64,000 nt of DNA, taken from contig JABBOT010000009.1 in assembly GCA_016165875.1 (NCBI GenBank), forward strand, positions 13,582,370 to 13,646,369, written 5' to 3'. The stretch comes from Acanthopleura granulata (lineage: Eukaryota; Mollusca; Polyplacophora; Chitonida; Chitonidae). The notes below the pieces were generated by a model, which was not told the DNA's origin, made no database searches, and saw only the letters and a program-made list of their open reading frames with translations. The stretch's first letter is position 1. Each line of letters starts with the position of its first letter. Positions 15,701 through 26,832 of this stretch are shown in pieces. The position numbers and the translations under genes are program-made.

Positions 15701-18700
15701 GACAACCAAACATCTAACCTCCTTACTTAAAGAACTATCTGACTTTCTCTCCAAAAGAAAACCAGCAGGTAACACGTTTTCAATCCCTCCTATTCCAGAG
15801 AACTCCTAAACCTTGATACAACAAAAAGTGCAGGCTTAGATGGGAATAGACCTCGTTCCTGAATTCAAGTGCTATGTAACACAGGCCCTTTGTTATGGTT
15901 CACTGAGCTTACTGACTGGTAATACTTATCCAAGCACATGTACCTCACTGCCCCACCCCACCTTTACCTGATACCTAGCCACTGGCCTAGACATGTGTAT
16001 TAGACATGCCTGACAGTGAAGCCATTCTAGTATATGTGTTTGTGTTTTTATTTTAACATAAAGGTCTTCATAACTTGTAAAGTTTGTGCCTCTCAGTGAT
16101 GATCTATCTACCAATTTGTTTGTTTTGAAACAAGCTTTCAAATGATGTAAATTAAGTGAAAGTTAGAAACTATGTAGAATATAGTAGCAGCTGAAAGAGG
16201 TGAAAAACTACTAGGAAGGCTGGTCATTTGTGCCTTTAGTTGGTTTTAACTTTTTAACCTTTGATTATGTATTGTTTATTTTTATCAGTTCTAATAGCTT
16301 GTCTTTTTCTGAATATTGTGATATGTATATTTACCATGTTGAAGTTACACATTGTTTTATAAATCAACTTGAAACATGTTAAAGTAAAACAACTAGGCTT
16401 GTACAGCTGTGAGCTAGTAGCTTATCAAAACAATGCTCTCACTAAGGTCTGTAAGCCACTAGGGCAGACCCTAATAAACCACTGAGATGATGTCACCCTG
16501 ATGTAAGTAGATTATCTTCAACAAGAAATGGTCTCTACACACTGGTGTTTGCCTCTTTTATTCCCTGATGTTAACTACCTTGCAAACCTTGAGATGACTT
16601 AAAGATCCCGATAACAGCTACCATAATTGCTCCTGCTATTACAAAAATCCTCAACCTCAGTATCTCCACAGGTATATTCCCGTAAACCTGGAAGGAATCA
16701 AAAGTTTTATCATTAAACAAATCCGATCCTTCAAACAAGACTGAGAGCTACAGATCTATCTCCATTTTACCAGTACTCTCAAAAATTCGAGAACACCAAG
16801 CATATAATTATCTCTGTGAGTTCATCTCCAACAACAATCTCCTAAACGACAACCAGTCTGGCTTCCTCCCGCAGCATTCCTGTTTCACTGTTCTTCTCAA
16901 AATGTCCGAAAAATGGCATAAAGCAATGGACGACGACAAAATTGTAGGTTCTATTATGTTCAACTTTAGAAAGGCTTTTGACCTTATTGACCATCAGATT
17001 CTTCTTAAAAAATTAAATATATATGGATTCACCGACTTAACAATGAAATGGATAACTTCTTACCTTGAATATCGATCACAAAAAGTTAGTATCAATAACA
17101 AGTTGTCTTCATCTCTAAATGTCAAAGCAGGAGTACCCCAGGGGTACCATTGGCCCTTAACTATTCATAACAAACTTCTTAAATGACTGTTGTTTAACTG
17201 TTTCTGGCTGTGATGTAGAGTTTTCTGCTGATGACATCACAATGTACAACACTTTCAAATCTTTATCCGAAATTCAATCAGAACTATCATGGACAAATGA
17301 AACAATCATGGAAGTTATTAATCAATGGTGCTTTGAAAATAAAATGCTTCTTAATGTGTCCAAAACAAAGTCCATCCTTATTGGAACTGCACAGAAATTA
17401 GAAAATTGTCGTCAGCATTCACTCAATGTCACGGTCAATGACCAGACAATTGAAACTGTACAGAATCTGAAGCTCCTTGGCCTCCATATTGACCGTACAC
17501 TTTCATGGCAGAGTCACGCTGACTCAGTGTGCAGTGCTGTGTCTAAGTTATTGTCAATACTGAGGAGGCGGAAGCATTTTCTTCCCTTTAAAACAAGAGT
17601 ATTATTTAATAACACTTATATCCTTCCTCATTTAATGTACGCTGTCCCTATTTGGGGTAGCTATTCCAAAGGCCTTCTTGATCCAGTATATAAACTTCAA
17701 AAAACTGCTGCAAAACTTATCCTAGACTAACGAAACAATAGATCATCAGCTGAAACGTTTGAAATGCTAAAGACCACACATGAAATTATTATATACCAAA
17801 AAAATCTCACTGTTTACAAATCCTCATATGACCACTACCCGCAGTGTATGAAAAAGTTGTTCCCATTCTAAGTTCGTTTTTACGAGATCTTTCCCTTTAA
17901 GGAATACATGTATTTATTAATTTATTACGTAAGTATTTAACACTGCACTCATGGACTTTTCTGTCAGGTTTATGAGTAGAATAAAATGTGTTCCTGGCAA
18001 GACCACAACCACTGACCTTCGCTATATACCTCACAAACCTACTCACTTAAAAGATGCAGCAAGAGCTGCATTTCAACATGAGCTGCCATTGGTCAAAGGC
18101 CTGGTAGTTGTACAGAGCCAGAAAGGCCCCTTTACTTGATTCAGGATTATTTTGATGTCATTTAATTCATTTAATTTTCATTATTTTGATTTGTGTTTTA
18201 TGTAGTTGTATGGAGGAAACTAGAGCCTGGGGGGAACCTACAACCATCCTCAGGTTGCTGGCAGACCTTTCCACAAAGATGAAGCCAGCCTGAGCTGGAC
18301 TTAAGCCCACTGCAACCACAGATTGAAGATTAAAGGTATCCTAGAAAATATTCCAGTTTGTACAGGACATCAGACAAGTTCAATACGGGTGGATTAAAAT
18401 CACTGCAGTGGTGTTGTAGTATATTGCAGCAGATTTCCTGATAAAAACATGCAGTTGGAATGGCTGTCAATGGGTGTCATACCCAACCCATACACTTGGT
18501 CTAAAAAATTGTGGACTGTACCTTACGTTGTACAGAGGAGGTAAGTACAAAAGCACTGTATAATTGAGACATTATGAATGTCAGTACACATGCTTTTTTT
18601 GTGTATTCGCAGGACAATATATGAGCAGTCATACCATGTGGGCTGTACCATATTGCTATAGTGTTGGAAGTGAAGGTTACGTACTGTCCTTGGAAAGGTT

Positions 18701-21070
18701 ATTAAGTCTCACTGGTCAGACAGTATCGATTTAATATTGGTGCACATCTTTTTTCAGAATAGTGCAGCGTCAGCAGACAGGACTGGATTAAAGTCATGCT
18801 CCAACAGGGTTCACTTGTAAGCCTGCAGATACATGTAATCACACATGGGCAGCTGTGACATGCACACTAAAGCCCTGGATGTATACACTTATATGTAATG
18901 AACACTAGGGTTTTTTCTAACCACCAAATATCAGAAAGCTGAGTTTTAGACAAATTTTGTACAAAAAAATTTTGAGTTTTCTTACAAGTACATGTTAAAA
19001 TCAAGTTTCTAAAAAGAAAATGACTAGAAAAACACCTGGACACATATGTTTCTATATATAGATGATATACAATGAGTCACACATTATATCAAATTTATTC
19101 AACTTGTGATATAATTTTCATTTGTTCTTCGCAGCAAGGAACAGATGAAGAGTTTAAGAAATCTGATACATGTATAACGTGCCATGAATTGAATATCCCA
19201 TTTATCCTATAATTTACATGTATTTTGAACGGTTTTAGGCGTGTGCTTGTTTTGACAGGTATATACATCAGATGCGGACTGATATCGTTATCTGTGAAAT
19301 GGTAGGGACAGAACCACACACTCCACCTAATACACAATGTAGTTCCAGAAAATACTGCAGGAATTTGTGATTTCCGTGAACAGAAAACACAACACTGTCC
19401 TTTACTATGTCATAATAAGATTAGTTTTAATATTTTTTCAAAAATATCTTGTCCATTATCATGGAATTTGGAGGATCCAACAAAACGATGTTTCTAAAGC
19501 TCCATTTTGGTTCCTTCTTGGAATTTTCCTAGAGCCGGCAGATGAGAACGTTGTTTCGAGACACCAATTATCGTGTTTGCGGTGAAAAATAAAATGCACT
19601 AGATGTAAAAATAATCCTGAAGTATATCAAGTGCACATTCTTGGGCCTCTACAGAGATATGAGGGAAGTTTGGTGGTGGTTAATTTCCTGAGATGAAAAT
19701 CTGATATCAATGTTGACGTGGAGCTCGTGTTTTTGAATCCATTGAATGCGAATACATTTGCTTGCTTCGAAGTGTCAATCGCATTCTATTTTTCTTTACA
19801 CATATGTGTACTAAGAAACCACAGTCATGGAGCCGTTAGTGATCACTACTCTTTTTTTTCCTTTTCTTTTTTTCACGACAGGCAATAGCCATCAAAGTAG
19901 TGCGGCAGGCAGATGTGCCTTTTCAGTGGACAGGCTGACCAATGAAAGTTTAGGTGACCAATCAAAACCATGGTTCATTTTTATAACACATGACATATCA
20001 AACTTGACATCACTGTTGTTATTTCACTGACATGGGCAATGTTTAGGTGTATATTACCTCCCCCTTGATTACTCCACTTACTGGACGGGGTGGGGCAAAA
20101 CAGGAGTGTTTTGTATTTGCCTTACTTACAAGGTGAGCATCGGAGAGTGGAGTAATATATGATGTCACCAATGTTTTCAGGAATGAGCAGTTTCATTAAA
20201 ATTATTGGCCTGCGTTAATCTAGTTTCTTTTCAACAGTCAGACCACACTGCCACACTGTTAAGCATGAGACACTGGTCTTAGATAAGGAATTTGAGCATC
20301 GATGGAGAGTCTATATAACATTTACATGCAAATTTCGTTGTCTGAGCCATCCTAGACTGCTGATGGATGAAAACCCAATGTATCAAAAAGTCTGGTCAGT
20401 TACATGCCCTTGTTGACTCAGATTAGCAGTAGGACACTACAACTATAACACAGGGCCCAAACTGAACCCTACGTTAGGCATGTCAGTGGTCAGCTTAAAC
20501 TGCCCCACCCAAATTCCGGTCACGTACAGCTCAACAGCTTGACCATTAAGTATTGTGGTGCACAGGCTGCCTTCATATATATCATTACGAATTGTGTGGA
20601 GATATATATTTCTACTAGTGATCAGAGGCCAAACTTTTGTTTAGGCTTGTTGATCATTGTACGGTAAAAACTTTCAACACCCTCAATGTCCGGCTGATTC
20701 ATCGTCCTGCTAGGACGCCTAGTAAGTAATGTATTAATATGATAATGCCGATCATTTTTGCCATCACCAATGAACTCATGTTCAGTAAGACAAAAATGAA
20801 AACAAAACCATCTTACCAACTGAGATCCCACGTGGCGCATACGAGAGCATGAAACCAGGAAATCACCAGATTCCTCCACTTCCATTCGTCGTGCTGAGCC
20901 AGTACTTTCGGTCTGCCCATGGCCATAGCCGCTCGGTTCAGCAGTTGGAAAAACAATATGGACAAAATAATACCGAATATGCCATAACGCATTTCCACTG
21001 CTTCACCGAAAATTATTTCTTCCGATTTGTCAGCCATAGCTGATCTAGAGCTATTGCTTTGTGTCGACAT
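3788..21070 (-). CDS. TLC domain-containing protein, TLCD1/TLCD2-like
   Basis: A multi-pass membrane protein of the TRAM-LAG1-CLN8 family, rebuilt from four exons on the minus strand: 21070-20817, 6234-6152, 5157-5075 and 4213-3788. Exon lengths of 254, 83, 83 and 426 nt join in phase to give 281 aa and a TGA stop. Every intron is GT..AG. Residues about 29-51 form the first membrane segment. Exon 2 encodes an aromatic TM stretch (FVFFPEMFQDLVTYANYYIY). Exon 3 encodes GYFVYDFIDMW and the family's paired histidines (LHHIA, residues 137-138). Exon 4 encodes the LLAEVNSFFLHSRKLL segment, similar to the region typical of TLCD1/2, and more TM helices. Known members of this subfamily influence membrane phospholipid composition and fluidity; this role is taken from the family and is not shown here. 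The C-terminal tail is Asn/Lys-rich and hydrophilic. Intron 1 is about 14.6 kb and full of repeats. I cannot decide between TLCD1 and TLCD2; an invertebrate co-orthologue is likely. Confidence 0.9.
7600..8170. repeat. Degenerate ~27-bp tandem repeat (TLCD intron 1)
   Basis: Diverged units of the type TCTGCACACTGTTTACCCTG run through the region, for example the near-identical copies at about 7815-7905. The open frames here (161 and 104 aa) are Leu/Ser/Cys/His-rich products of the repeat and have no start context or splice support. Confidence 0.75.
8759..9262. repeat. 56-bp tandem repeat, nine copies (TLCD intron 1)
   Basis: A clean array. The unit begins TGTACATGACACTTCGATGA and ends GTAGTTCACTC. 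Successive copies start 56 bp apart (8759, 8815 and so on) and differ at only a few sites (ATTGG/ACTGG, ATGAC/ATAAC). Each unit carries GATGATCAC and the palindromic GTACATGTA-type motif. Confidence 0.93.
10802..10824. repeat. (TA)n microsatellite
   Basis: About 11 pure AT units inside TLCD intron 1. Confidence 0.9.
11696..11957 (-). mobile_element. tRNA-type SINE, near full length
   Basis: The longest copy of the common SINE family. Read on the minus strand it runs from a tRNA-like head (GGTTAGCGCGCTAGCGCAG region, 11917-11945) through the conserved central block (cross-matching 'GGCCGTACGTGGGAAAGTC' and GGTGGGAGG/CCTCCCACC) to a tail of ATCAAATAAATC followed by CAATCAATC repeats. It lies in TLCD intron 1 in the sense orientation of the gene. 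Confidence 0.8.
12980..13130 (-). mobile_element. tRNA-type SINE, internal fragment
   Basis: A diverged copy of the same SINE. The plus strand shows ATTTCAATTATACGACAGCAG, a degenerate GGCCAGCATTATGG block, AACCCGTGACCATCCGCAGG and TTGCTAGCAGACCTTCCCAC. Both the tail and the tRNA head are eroded. Confidence 0.65.
13402..13630 (-). mobile_element. tRNA-type SINE with B box
   Basis: The tail TTTATTTATTTATTTGATTG is followed by the full central block and then GAGCTGGACTTGAACTCAC. On the minus strand this last part reads GTGAGTTCAAGTCCAGCTC, a good match to a Pol III B box (GAGTTCAAGTCC). The A-box end is lost beyond about 13630. The 85-aa and 73-aa open frames here are SINE artefacts. Confidence 0.8.
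14990..17866 (+). pseudogene. Decayed non-LTR retrotransposon (LINE), endonuclease-RT remnant
   Basis: Fragments of a single LINE ORF2 can be followed across several frames. About 15085-15420 is the end of the apurinic endonuclease domain (LDLHLSDHLAIF, with the SDH motif, then WSFINTCTDP and HAPIKAKQVKRDKQPEWLNEE). About 16600-17150 holds the RT start (NLSISTGIFP, NDNQSGFLPQHS, FRKAFDLIDHQILLKKL, GVPQG). 17200-17730 has the catalytic FSADD box, VSKTKSILIGT, LKLLGLHID and YAVPIWGSYSKGLL. Stops, frameshifts (for example after VPQG near 17140) and a roughly 740-bp insertion show it is dead. The 5' part of the endonuclease and the 3' end are missing. The motif order fits the Jockey/CR1/L2 group; the clade is not resolved. 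Confidence 0.85.
15857..16595. other. Insertion interrupting the LINE
   Basis: LINE coding similarity stops after the SAGLDGIDL motif near 15855 and resumes at DLKIPITATIIAP near 16600. The sequence between has no LINE homology that I can see. It is AT-rich and noncoding and is not one of the SINEs found elsewhere in the window. Its nature is unknown. Confidence 0.5.
18180..18320 (-). mobile_element. tRNA-type SINE, fragment
   Basis: A diverged copy: TTGATTTGTGTTTTATG, GGAGGAAACTAGAGCCTGGG, ACAACCATCCTCAGGTTGCT and GAGCTGGACTTAAGCCCAC follow the order of the family's central block and B box. The ACTCAAGAATATTTCACTTAT segment is deleted. Confidence 0.65.
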
Positions 21071-21500
21071 TTAGCCCTAAAAACTAGAACGAAACTCCCC
21101 AGTCTTTCACAGCGGCCACGCCAAACCTGCCATTTTCACTTCGATCAGCAGTCACCTGAATCCCATGAGATTTGCACATTCCTACGTCCCGCTTCGCATC
21201 CGTCAGTGTACGTGTATGTGGGGATATGGGATCGAGGTGCGAGGACAATTTCATCACGTGACACTGTCAACATAAGTCACGGCATGTAAACTAACGTTGC
21301 CATGTGCGCAACGAAACAAGTACCTTAAACCCAAGCTAGCAATAATTAGAAACCTGGCTGAGCAGCGATTTCTTCGGACTACAACTCGGTCGATTTATCG
21401 ACGTTAGGTTCAGCGTACAGTGGCCATTATGTCAAACCGGTATTCAAAAGACAACTCAAGATTGTGGTTGTCAAAGCTTGAGGCTCTATGGATGTAGACT
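21071..21500 (-). promoter_or_regulatory. Probable TLCD promoter and 5' UTR
   Basis: This region lies upstream of the TLCD start codon on the minus strand. It is clearly richer in C+G and CpG than the surrounding DNA (for example CTACGTCCCGCTTCGCATCC near 21182) and contains no repeat copy. No TATA box or start site could be fixed, so this is placed by position and composition only. Confidence 0.35.
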
Positions 21501-21704
21501 GTAAATGTAGAACAGGGGAGTCAACAGGCCGACAGCGGCCAACACTTGGCATATAGGGTGCTACCACCATGGATTTGTTGCATTTCATTTATTCACCATA
21601 TATTCTCTATTTTAAGTTATTATTCTGCATGGTAGAAAACTTTAGTGAAAGGACAGCCAGGCCTGTTGGAGTTATTTTCTTCATTTCTGCTTATATGGTA
21701 ACTC

Positions 21705-21945
21705 TAGGCTCACAGTGTATAAGCCGCATCAGCATTGTAGGTTAACGCTGTTTGAGCGAGACATGAGTGGGTGCTCTCGCAAATTAATGCAAAATAGTCG
21801 CTACAACACCAACATTCTAAGGTGTAGTGGCTACCGGAAATCACATCTTTTTAGCGTTATGTTGTGAGAGCACCCACTCATGTCTCACCCAAACAGTGTT
21901 AATCTCGCGAGATGGTGCCAATGCCGATTCAGCTTAGTATGCACC
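21705..21945. mobile_element. Foldback (MITE-like) element 1
   Basis: The left arm at 21741-21781 and the right arm at 21862-21902 are near-perfect reverse complements over about 40 bp, sharing GAGACATGAGTGGGTGCTCTC. A weaker inverted match continues outward (CAGTGTATAAGCCGCATCAG against its counterpart on the right), suggesting arms of about 75-95 bp with a small insertion in one arm. There is no coding capacity. Confidence 0.7.
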
Positions 21946-22054
21946 TGAAGGTTAAACAATGAACGGTGGAAATATATACACGAAGAAAATTCAACATAGA
22001 AGATGAAACAGCTATTGGCCTTATAGATAATTGCATAATAGCACCAGAAAGCAA

Positions 22055-22230
22055 TTAAATTTATTTATTAGATTCAGTGGTGTTTGACACCATAATAGAA
22101 TTTTATCCTGTAAGAATATTTCCCGAAAAAGAGAGTGGCCAGCATTATGGTTGGAGGAAAATGGGCAGGGCCCGAAGCAAATCCACAACCATCTGAAGGT
22201 TGTCGGCTGACCATTTTTTTTCTCCACCAC
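22055..22230 (-). mobile_element. tRNA-type SINE, fragment
   Basis: Tail TTTATTTATTAGATTCAGTG, then GAGTGGCCAGCATTATGG, GGAGGAAAATGGGCAGGGCC and CACAACCATCTGAAGGTTG. The same block order is seen in the other minus-sense copies. Confidence 0.7.
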
Positions 22231-22274
22231 TGTAACATGAACACTGTGATCAACAGAAAATAAAACGTTTCCTA

Positions 22275-22420
22275 ATTATAGTCATTAAGAACTCAAAGCA
22301 TCATCATGAAAATTTCAAGGTTTCAGAATGTTACAATCTTTCTGCTGAAGTCTTTGTTAAGAAGACTGAAAGCTTGTGAAGCTTGTGTGGTGATGCTTTG
22401 AGTTCTTCATTACTATAAAT
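22275..22420. mobile_element. Foldback (MITE-like) element 2
   Basis: Arms of about 33 bp at 22275-22310 and 22386-22420 are reverse complements sharing AAGAACTCAAAGCATCA. The loop is about 75 bp. It is too short to encode anything. Confidence 0.7.
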
Positions 22421-22430
22421 GAGCCTTTGT

Positions 22431-25235
22431 ACAACTGTGAGTCTAAAGCAGTATATGCACTTCATAATATATGAATTTTCGTGCCCTGCATGTCACTTCA
22501 TATAGGCAAGTAATCAAAGAGTGGAGTGAAAGACATAAAACAAAATGCCATATGCTTGTGATAAACATATTTTAATTTCTTTAATCTTAAGGTAATAAAA
22601 TATATACATATGTAAGCATACAATTAGTTATCGTCTCTCTCAAGATACATTTATAATTTTAAGACATGAGTCATAAGACATATGTAAACTAGCATTAAAT
22701 TCGTTAAACAGTTATACAACTATCCCACTGCAGTGATACAAATGATCAAGAAATGCCTTTGTTTACATTATGGTTGCATATCGCTGTTAACTTCATTCCA
22801 TATTGCTCTATGTAATGTGTATTTCAGAAATGGGGATCCCAAAAAGGCTAGTTGAGAGTGGCAACATTAATTGATTGTACAAGAGAGTTGCTCCCCTTTG
22901 AATCAAAACATAAGATACATGTTATTACACGTACCTGCATATACTCTGTGGCACAGCAGTAGATCATTTGAAGTTAGATTTCTCATACAGTACTGTTGTC
23001 ATATCTGACGAAGTTCTGGCTATAATACCATATAAAACCAACATAAACATTACAAGAAAGTTCAGCTCAAAAATGATTTGTGAACTTGTGTGAAAATGGG
23101 CTCAGGGTCGTGCAAGCTACATGTATCATGGAAGCAAAGCAGAAAGATATGTTCCTTTACGAATTATCAAGGGTTGTTTTTCACTCACTAACAGTATGAT
23201 GGGATGATCAACTTCTGGTATAGAGAGAATGGTAGAAAGATGGTGTTCAGATTGTGCCTAGTTTTTCGAAAGTGAATCAGAGATGCAGCTGGACACTACA
23301 AATATAACGTTAGCTCATATATCAATTGATATATTTTGCAAGATTGTACAGGCATTATGCATTACATCTGACAAAATTTTAAATACATTTCTCAACAACA
23401 GGAACCGTAAGCCTGTATTCTACATAGTACAGTCTAATATTGAAGAAATGGCCATGTTAGTCGCTTAGTCAAGCCTGATAGTCGCAGTCACGAGACCACA
23501 GGTAACCATTTTCAACAGCTGTCAGAGGTGTGTTTCATAGGTGGAACTGTACACAATAACAACTAGCAAGAAAAAATCGCTGTGATGACTTGACTACCTG
23601 CATATAAATCAAAAGACCAAGTTTATAAACATGTATTAGAATGTATGCACTACTATCAGCAAGCTTTTATTAATATTCCCAAAACAAATTACTTATCCTT
23701 GTAGAACAATTATAGTAAATGCAGTTTTATACCCATATCAATGTGGAAAACATTCTATGAGTAGACTGAATTTTTGTCATACAATGTATATGTCACATGA
23801 ATTATTATTTTAACACTTCATCAAATTTAATAATGGATTTCAAAGTTTCAAAAAAATAAATAAACAAACAACATACACCAGTGGGCTTTGGTGTAGAGTA
23901 CATTCTGTACCCATGTCAACTGTTACAGATCATTCAGGAAGCTGTGATTAAGGCACCACAAAGTATATGTACGGAATAGTATATATTAAATGGCTTAGCA
24001 CCCTGAAGCAGGAAAAATCTACTTGCTCGAGTTGGCCTCAAACATTTGTCCCCAAAAGCGCACTTTTAGAAGCATGTAAAGGTAACTGTACAAAAATATC
24101 TCTTTGGGAGCTGGAGTTCTTTTTTCTCAAGTAGTACATATCGTGCTATCATCCAAACAAAGCTGAAAACCCTAAACAGAGCTCTCAGAATTGGTCAAAG
24201 CAATCGAGCTGGTCATTGGTGAAATTTTAGGCCAAATACAGTATTATATTATACACTAAAAATATTTTATATGTGACCTCAACGGCCCAATCTGATGCAA
24301 TTAAGTTTGACAATAAAGCAGAATATATATTCTTGCGTAAAGTAGCACAGATATTTCCAGGAACTTGATAAAAAAAAACTGGCATTATTTCATCAGCCAG
24401 TCAGGTACCACTCTTACACTGTTTGCACGAAGGCACATGCAATGAGGCAATCTGAAATATTGTCAGCAGTCTACCATCACATTTACATAGCCATGAAAAA
24501 TGCAAATACATTCAAATAGATAAAATCATTCTCACATTGTAACTATAAATACACTGTACAACTGCCTCGTTAACACTGTACGTTTTCACAATTTTAAATG
24601 AGCTTATTACAGTACATATTTGAAAGGTAACAGATGAATAACAATAACAAATATTTTGGTCAGAATAGCAAACAATTCTAAACATTTTAAATAGATACAG
24701 GATACAAAAAAAAACTAATTCATTCTGAAACACTAAACACAATGGGTCACTTTGAACACAAATGCAAAGATGATGCTCATTGTTAATGATCGCGCATATC
24801 TTACAGTGCTTCTCTAGTACCAAAAGGATTTGGGCTGAAACATTAAAATAATATTAAGGAAATCAAATGGAACAAAGCTAACACCATGGTTCAAAAGGAT
24901 TTACAATGAATAACACTACTTAGCCTCTATAACTGACGATGCTCCGAAATCTTTGGAAGTGTCTATAACATTTTTCTGGTGTGAAGTGACACTATTCCTG
25001 ATGTAACGTTGAATCAGTGTTGTCCAATAAGTCAATTATGCTGTCTTGACGTAAAAGTGCTTGGAAGTACAGCGTCAATTGTGAATATATATCAGTGATA
25101 GGTCTGCCTATGTCTTTGTGCAAGATGTTCCACCAGGCAAAGAAGAAAGGACAGAAAATTTTCTTTCCTTACTCTCCCCCAAAACTTAAAATAGCAGTTT
25201 TAATACAATATAATTGTCTTAATTTAAGAAACCAA
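22431..25235. other. Intergenic, no gene recognised
   Basis: AT-rich DNA with frequent stops in all frames. No exon, SINE copy, array or RNA gene was recognised. The open frames of 60-100 aa are low-complexity and lack splice or homology support. Confidence 0.5.
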
Positions 25236-25239
25236 CTGA

Positions 25240-25760
25240 CTGACTGAGGCAGACATGAAGCTGACTGCTGGAAGACTAGCAGCTGAGTGCTGGCAGATCT
25301 GCAGTTGACTGCTGGTAGACGTGCAACTGACTGCCCGCAAAGATGTAGCTGAGTGCTGGATGACTTGCAGCTAGTTGACTGCTGACAGGCTTTCAGATGA
25401 CTGCTTGCTGACTTGCAGCTGACTGAGGCAGACATGAAGCTGACTGCTGGAAGACTAGCAGCTGAGTGCTGGATGACTTGCAGCTAGTTGACTGCTGACA
25501 GCCTTTCAGATGACTGCTTGCTGACTTGCAGCTGACTGGTGGCAAACATGTAGCTGACTGGTGGCAGACTTGCAGCTGACTGGTGGCAAACATGTAGCTG
25601 ACTGGTGGCAAACATGCAGCTGATTGCTGGCAAACTTAGCTGACTACTGGCTGACTTGCAGCTGACTGCTGGCAGACTTGCAGTTGACTGCTGGCAGACA
25701 TGCAACTGACTGCTAGCAGACATGCAGCTGAGAGCTGGCAAACTTGCAGCTGAAGCCTAT
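25240..25760. repeat. 22-bp tandem repeat containing CAGCTG
   Basis: Around 20 diverged units of the type TTGCAGCTGACTGCTGGCAGAC. The best-preserved run is about 25645-25755, where units are exactly 22 bp. Because 3 x 22 = 66, the array stays open and produces overlapping Ser/Gln/Cys-rich frames with a 22-aa period. It lies about 600 bp beyond the WD40 gene stop, so part could be in that gene's 3' UTR. Confidence 0.85.
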
Positions 25761-26360
25761 GGACAGCTGAGCACTCTGCCTTCCTGACTTTAGTCCAAGC
25801 ACACAGCTCTCTTATTTCATTATCATGACCACAATCAAAACAATATTGCAATGAAGTTAAGGTTGGTGAAATATATTTGCAATATCACAGACTCCTGGAC
25901 TTGACATTTTCAATGCAAGCTTCTAAACAGTACGTAAAGAATAAGTAAAACATATATACTCTGCACATTAGTACATAATGTACTTAATACATTTTCTATC
26001 ACTCCATTGTTCCTTCTCAAACTGATAACTAAAACAAATCACTCACTGTCCTCAATCTGAGATAAAAATCTGAGATCTCGACAACATATTAAACATGTTA
26101 AAAGGGAAAGTCTAACTTTGGATATATTTTGTTTTATGACATATCTTGAGGTAATTCTTAAGGCAAGAGTACCTATTACAAACAATACAAAAAATACACA
26201 TCGATTTCCTAGAAAAAATACACTTGAACGCATCACCCTTACCACATAAACTACAGTGAGATTCTATTAATTATACATTGCAATTTGCATGGAAAATTTG
26301 GAAAAGTAAGAAGAACACTGCGTACGGTCTGGTATAGTCTTTTTGTCTGCCTTTCTTAAC

Positions 26361-26775
26361 TCATGCATTCTTGTCACCTGTAACGATGAAGACGTACTGA
26401 TGTGCCCCTATGGCTATCTTAGGGTTGGCGCCCAGGCGGTCATTGTCCATACAGTACACACCCTGGGGGAGGTCCACCAGCTGACCAGTGGTCTGAAAAC
26501 ATCACAACAAACCATTTTAGCATTTCAGTCCTTGATGCTCATGTGGAAGAAATACAATGTTCAGGGGTGTCTGTTTCACAGGTAACTAACATGGCCACAT
26601 AGCACCTCCAGTGCTGGTCACCATGGATGTTACCATGTAATGTAACACTAAATGCCTTTAGTGAGATAGGCCTCACATGTCAAATGGGCCTTGTTCTGAT
26701 TTTGTACCCAAGTGCTGCAGGACTGATACACAACCATCTCCCCACTCAAAGTCCAGCATTCCTGCAAAACATATA

Positions 26776-26832
<57 letters not shown>

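Larger units (their letters stand above)
14785..17900. mobile_element. TTAA-ended terminal inverted repeat element enclosing a LINE fragment
   Basis: The left end at 14785-14818 (TTAAAGGGAAAGACCTCGTA...) and the reverse complement of the right end at 17900-17868 (TTAAAGGGAAAGATCTCGTA...) match over 33-34 bp with only a few differences. Both outermost tetranucleotides are TTAA, as expected for a piggyBac-type target site duplication or a TIR that ends in TTAA. No transposase is visible inside. The contents are about 170 bp of unassigned sequence and then a decayed non-LTR retrotransposon that runs almost to the right repeat. Confidence 0.65.

Noticed and set aside
17951..18139. 62-aa frame just outside the right inverted repeat, considered as the LINE C terminus
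   Set aside because: Its residues do not resemble the C-terminal part of LINE ORF2 and it lies beyond the TIR; left unassigned.
25169..25851. Overlapping Ser/Gln/Cys-rich frames resembling a secreted repeat protein
   Set aside because: Products of a 22-bp tandem array; no signal peptide followed by unique sequence, and several overlapping frames are equally open.
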